Source: a virus. From it: a stretch of 37,858 nucleotides of DNA. Positions 36,651 through 37,858 of this stretch are shown in pieces. The stretch covers positions 5,658 to 43,515 of the IMG/VR virus record IMGVR_UViG_3300003409_000004; one strand, written 5' to 3'. The stretch's first letter is position 1. Each line of letters starts with the position of its first letter. A model generated the notes under the pieces. It did no database searches. It was not told where the DNA came from and saw nothing but the letters and a program-made list of their open reading frames with translations. The position numbers and the translations under genes were made by a program.

Positions 36651-37858
36651 GTAAAAAACATCTTCCAGAATCGTTAACCAAAGGCGGGCCTGGAGATAAC
36701 TCTCGGCCAGGAAATATAAACACAGAAGAATGGTGGAAACGATTAGACGAAGAAGGCGAAATAATAGCTAAAGAACCAAACTCTATTGTACAACAGGCGA
36801 AAAACAAAGATATTTATTTTTGCACTATTCCGTTTACTCAAATTTATTCTGAAATAGATGGTCAGTATTGTGCATGTTGTTTTGGGGCACCGTCTGGTTT
36901 AAGTGTTGAGGACGTTCCTATAAAAGAATGGATGGAAAAGAGCCAATACATGAATGATCTACGTAGAGAAATGACAACTCCGGGTTCCGATCTCAAGACT
37001 GTAGATCATCACTGTAGACGATGCAGACAAGACGAAGCAAGATACGGCAGATCGAGAAGAACTAATTGTTTAAAAATTCATACAAATGATGCTAAATTTT
37101 GGAATAAGATTGAAAAACAAGTTTCTAAATACAAAGAGACAGGCGAGTTTTTAATCAAAGGAGAGCGCATCTACGAAATACAATTGAAAATCTATGGTTC
37201 TGAATGTAATTTAGATTGTTATATGTGTATGCATGCAAATTCAACTACAAGACAAAATGTTGCCAACAAAGGAGTTTACAGCGACGAAATATTTGGAAAA
37301 AGAACCCAAAAAAGAGAAGAATACATTGCACATGTAATGAAAGATAAAACGAAAGGTGTTACAGATCAAATATTAGAAATTGCGCCTTACATTCGTAGTA
37401 TTAAAGTAATTGGAGGAGAACCTTTAATTATGAAAAAACACTACGAATTATTAGATAAACTTATTGATTCAGGACATGCTAGGTATATTAGAATTAAATA
37501 CCAAACTAATTTAACAGAAACAAAAGCAGGTAGACATAATCTATTTAAATATATTCCTTATTTTCAAAGAGTAACTATCGTTGCGTCAGTTGACGGAGTA
37601 GGTGCTCCGATTGAATACATGCGCAGAAGAACTGTTTGGGATAAGGTAGTGGAAAATATAGAAATATGTAAAGATTATCCTAATGTTTTTATTGATTTTA
37701 ACGGACTTGTATCATTCTTAAGTGTTTTAAGATTTTATGAAGTGGTAGACTGGTGTAAAGATCATCCTGTGGTTCATCAATTAAATTGGGCTCATGTAGA
37801 TAATCCTAAACACTTACGTCCTAATAACTTACCAGAAAAATTAAAAAAAGAACTTATT
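36647..37858 (+). CDS. Radical SAM protein with N-terminal cysteine-rich domain (partial)
   Basis: The frame is open to the window edge for 404 codons, so the C-terminus is missing. The radical SAM cluster is C187-x3-C191-x2-C194 (GSECNLDCYMCMH), and VIGGEPLIMKK, IKYQTNLT and VTIVASVDGVGAPIEYMRR match later strands of the barrel. Before the core lies a cysteine-rich segment with C59, C75, C77, C78, C123 and C126 (QYCACCFG...CRRCRQDE), which resembles an auxiliary-cluster domain placed at the N-terminal side. I recall marine phage proteins of this kind as twitch-domain radical SAM enzymes. The ATGA overlap with the PP-loop gene suggests coupled translation. Confidence 0.8.
   Translation, partial: MSKKHLPESLTKGGPGDNSRPGNINTEEWWKRLDEEGEIIAKEPNSIVQQAKNKDIYFCTIPFTQIYSEIDGQYCACCFGAPSGLSVEDVPIKEWMEKSQYMNDLRREMTTPGSDLKTVDHHCRRCRQDEARYGRSRRTNCLKIHTNDAKFWNKIEKQVSKYKETGEFLIKGERIYEIQLKIYGSECNLDCYMCMHANSTTRQNVANKGVYSDEIFGKRTQKREEYIAHVMKDKTKGVTDQILEIAPYIRSIKVIGGEPLIMKKHYELLDKLIDSGHARYIRIKYQTNLTETKAGRHNLFKYIPYFQRVTIVASVDGVGAPIEYMRRRTVWDKVVENIEICKDYPNVFIDFNGLVSFLSVLRFYEVVDWCKDHPVVHQLNWAHVDNPKHLRPNNLPEKLKKELI

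Noticed and set aside
1-37858. tRNA genes, CRISPR arrays, insertion sequences, attachment sites
   Set aside because: I found no cloverleaf-like sequences with TTC and CCA-type ends, no regularly spaced repeats, no transposase gene and no paired terminal repeats by eye. A tRNA scan would be decisive.

Overview
The window is a densely packed, AT-rich stretch of a bacteriophage genome. Many genes overlap as ATGA/GTGA/TTGA or by 8-20 bases, intergenic gaps are tiny, and there are no tRNAs, insertion sequences or CRISPR repeats. A T4 RNase H-like 5'-3' exonuclease, phage FolE and QueE, a fibre protein with a tropism-determinant-like N-terminus, a TATAAATA T4-type late promoter, and a set of small proteins that I recall from marine T4-like phages together suggest a marine T4-like myovirus (cyanophage or pelagiphage relatives). 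The host cannot be named: no photosynthesis gene or other host marker is present. Consensus sigma70 promoters (TTGACA, 16-17 bases, TATAAT-like) show that host RNA polymerase probably reads part of the region.

Layout. (a) 1-3698: an accessory block with a glycosyltransferase-like protein, a 2-oxoglutarate/Fe(II) (2OG) oxygenase, a Gfo/Idh/MocA oxidoreductase and a short zinc-type dehydrogenase. It looks like sugar or small-molecule tailoring. (b) 3698-9647: conserved phage proteins of unknown role, a GT-B glycosyltransferase, a protein ending in the bacterial SSB tail DDDIPF, a cupin, a phosphoribosyltransferase, a HIT protein and two tandem SGNH-like paralogues. (c) 9700-13834: FolE, three tiny membrane proteins, a QueE variant, an isochorismatase-like protein and the RNase H-like exonuclease. 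(d) 13831-20339: conserved small phage proteins, a MoxR ATPase with a metallopeptidase/VWA partner, then the fibre protein behind a late promoter. (e) 20383-22454: a 2OG oxygenase, a GNAT-like protein and a PLP aminotransferase-like protein. (f) 22435-28993, minus strand: an eight-gene island of six 2OG oxygenase-like proteins, one membrane fatty acid desaturase and one radical SAM protein with an N-terminal B12-binding-like region. (g) 29046-37858: a plus-strand block with three nitroreductase-like proteins, a glycosyltransferase-like protein, three radical SAM cores (one with its SPASM domain encoded as a separate upstream gene), a second isochorismatase-like protein, a DegT-family aminotransferase and a QueC/ExsB-like PP-loop ATPase.

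How it may work together. FolE and QueE belong to the preQ0 (7-deazaguanine) pathway. A QueC-like PP-loop protein, and possibly a degenerate QueD-like T-fold protein, could complete it, which would point to modified phage DNA or host tRNA. Blocks (e) to (g) look like an uncharacterised oxidative biosynthetic or modification system: eight 2OG oxygenases in the window, several radical SAM enzymes, PLP enzymes, nitroreductases and a desaturase. The substrate cannot be read from the sequence. All calls come from reading motifs by eye; no database search was run.
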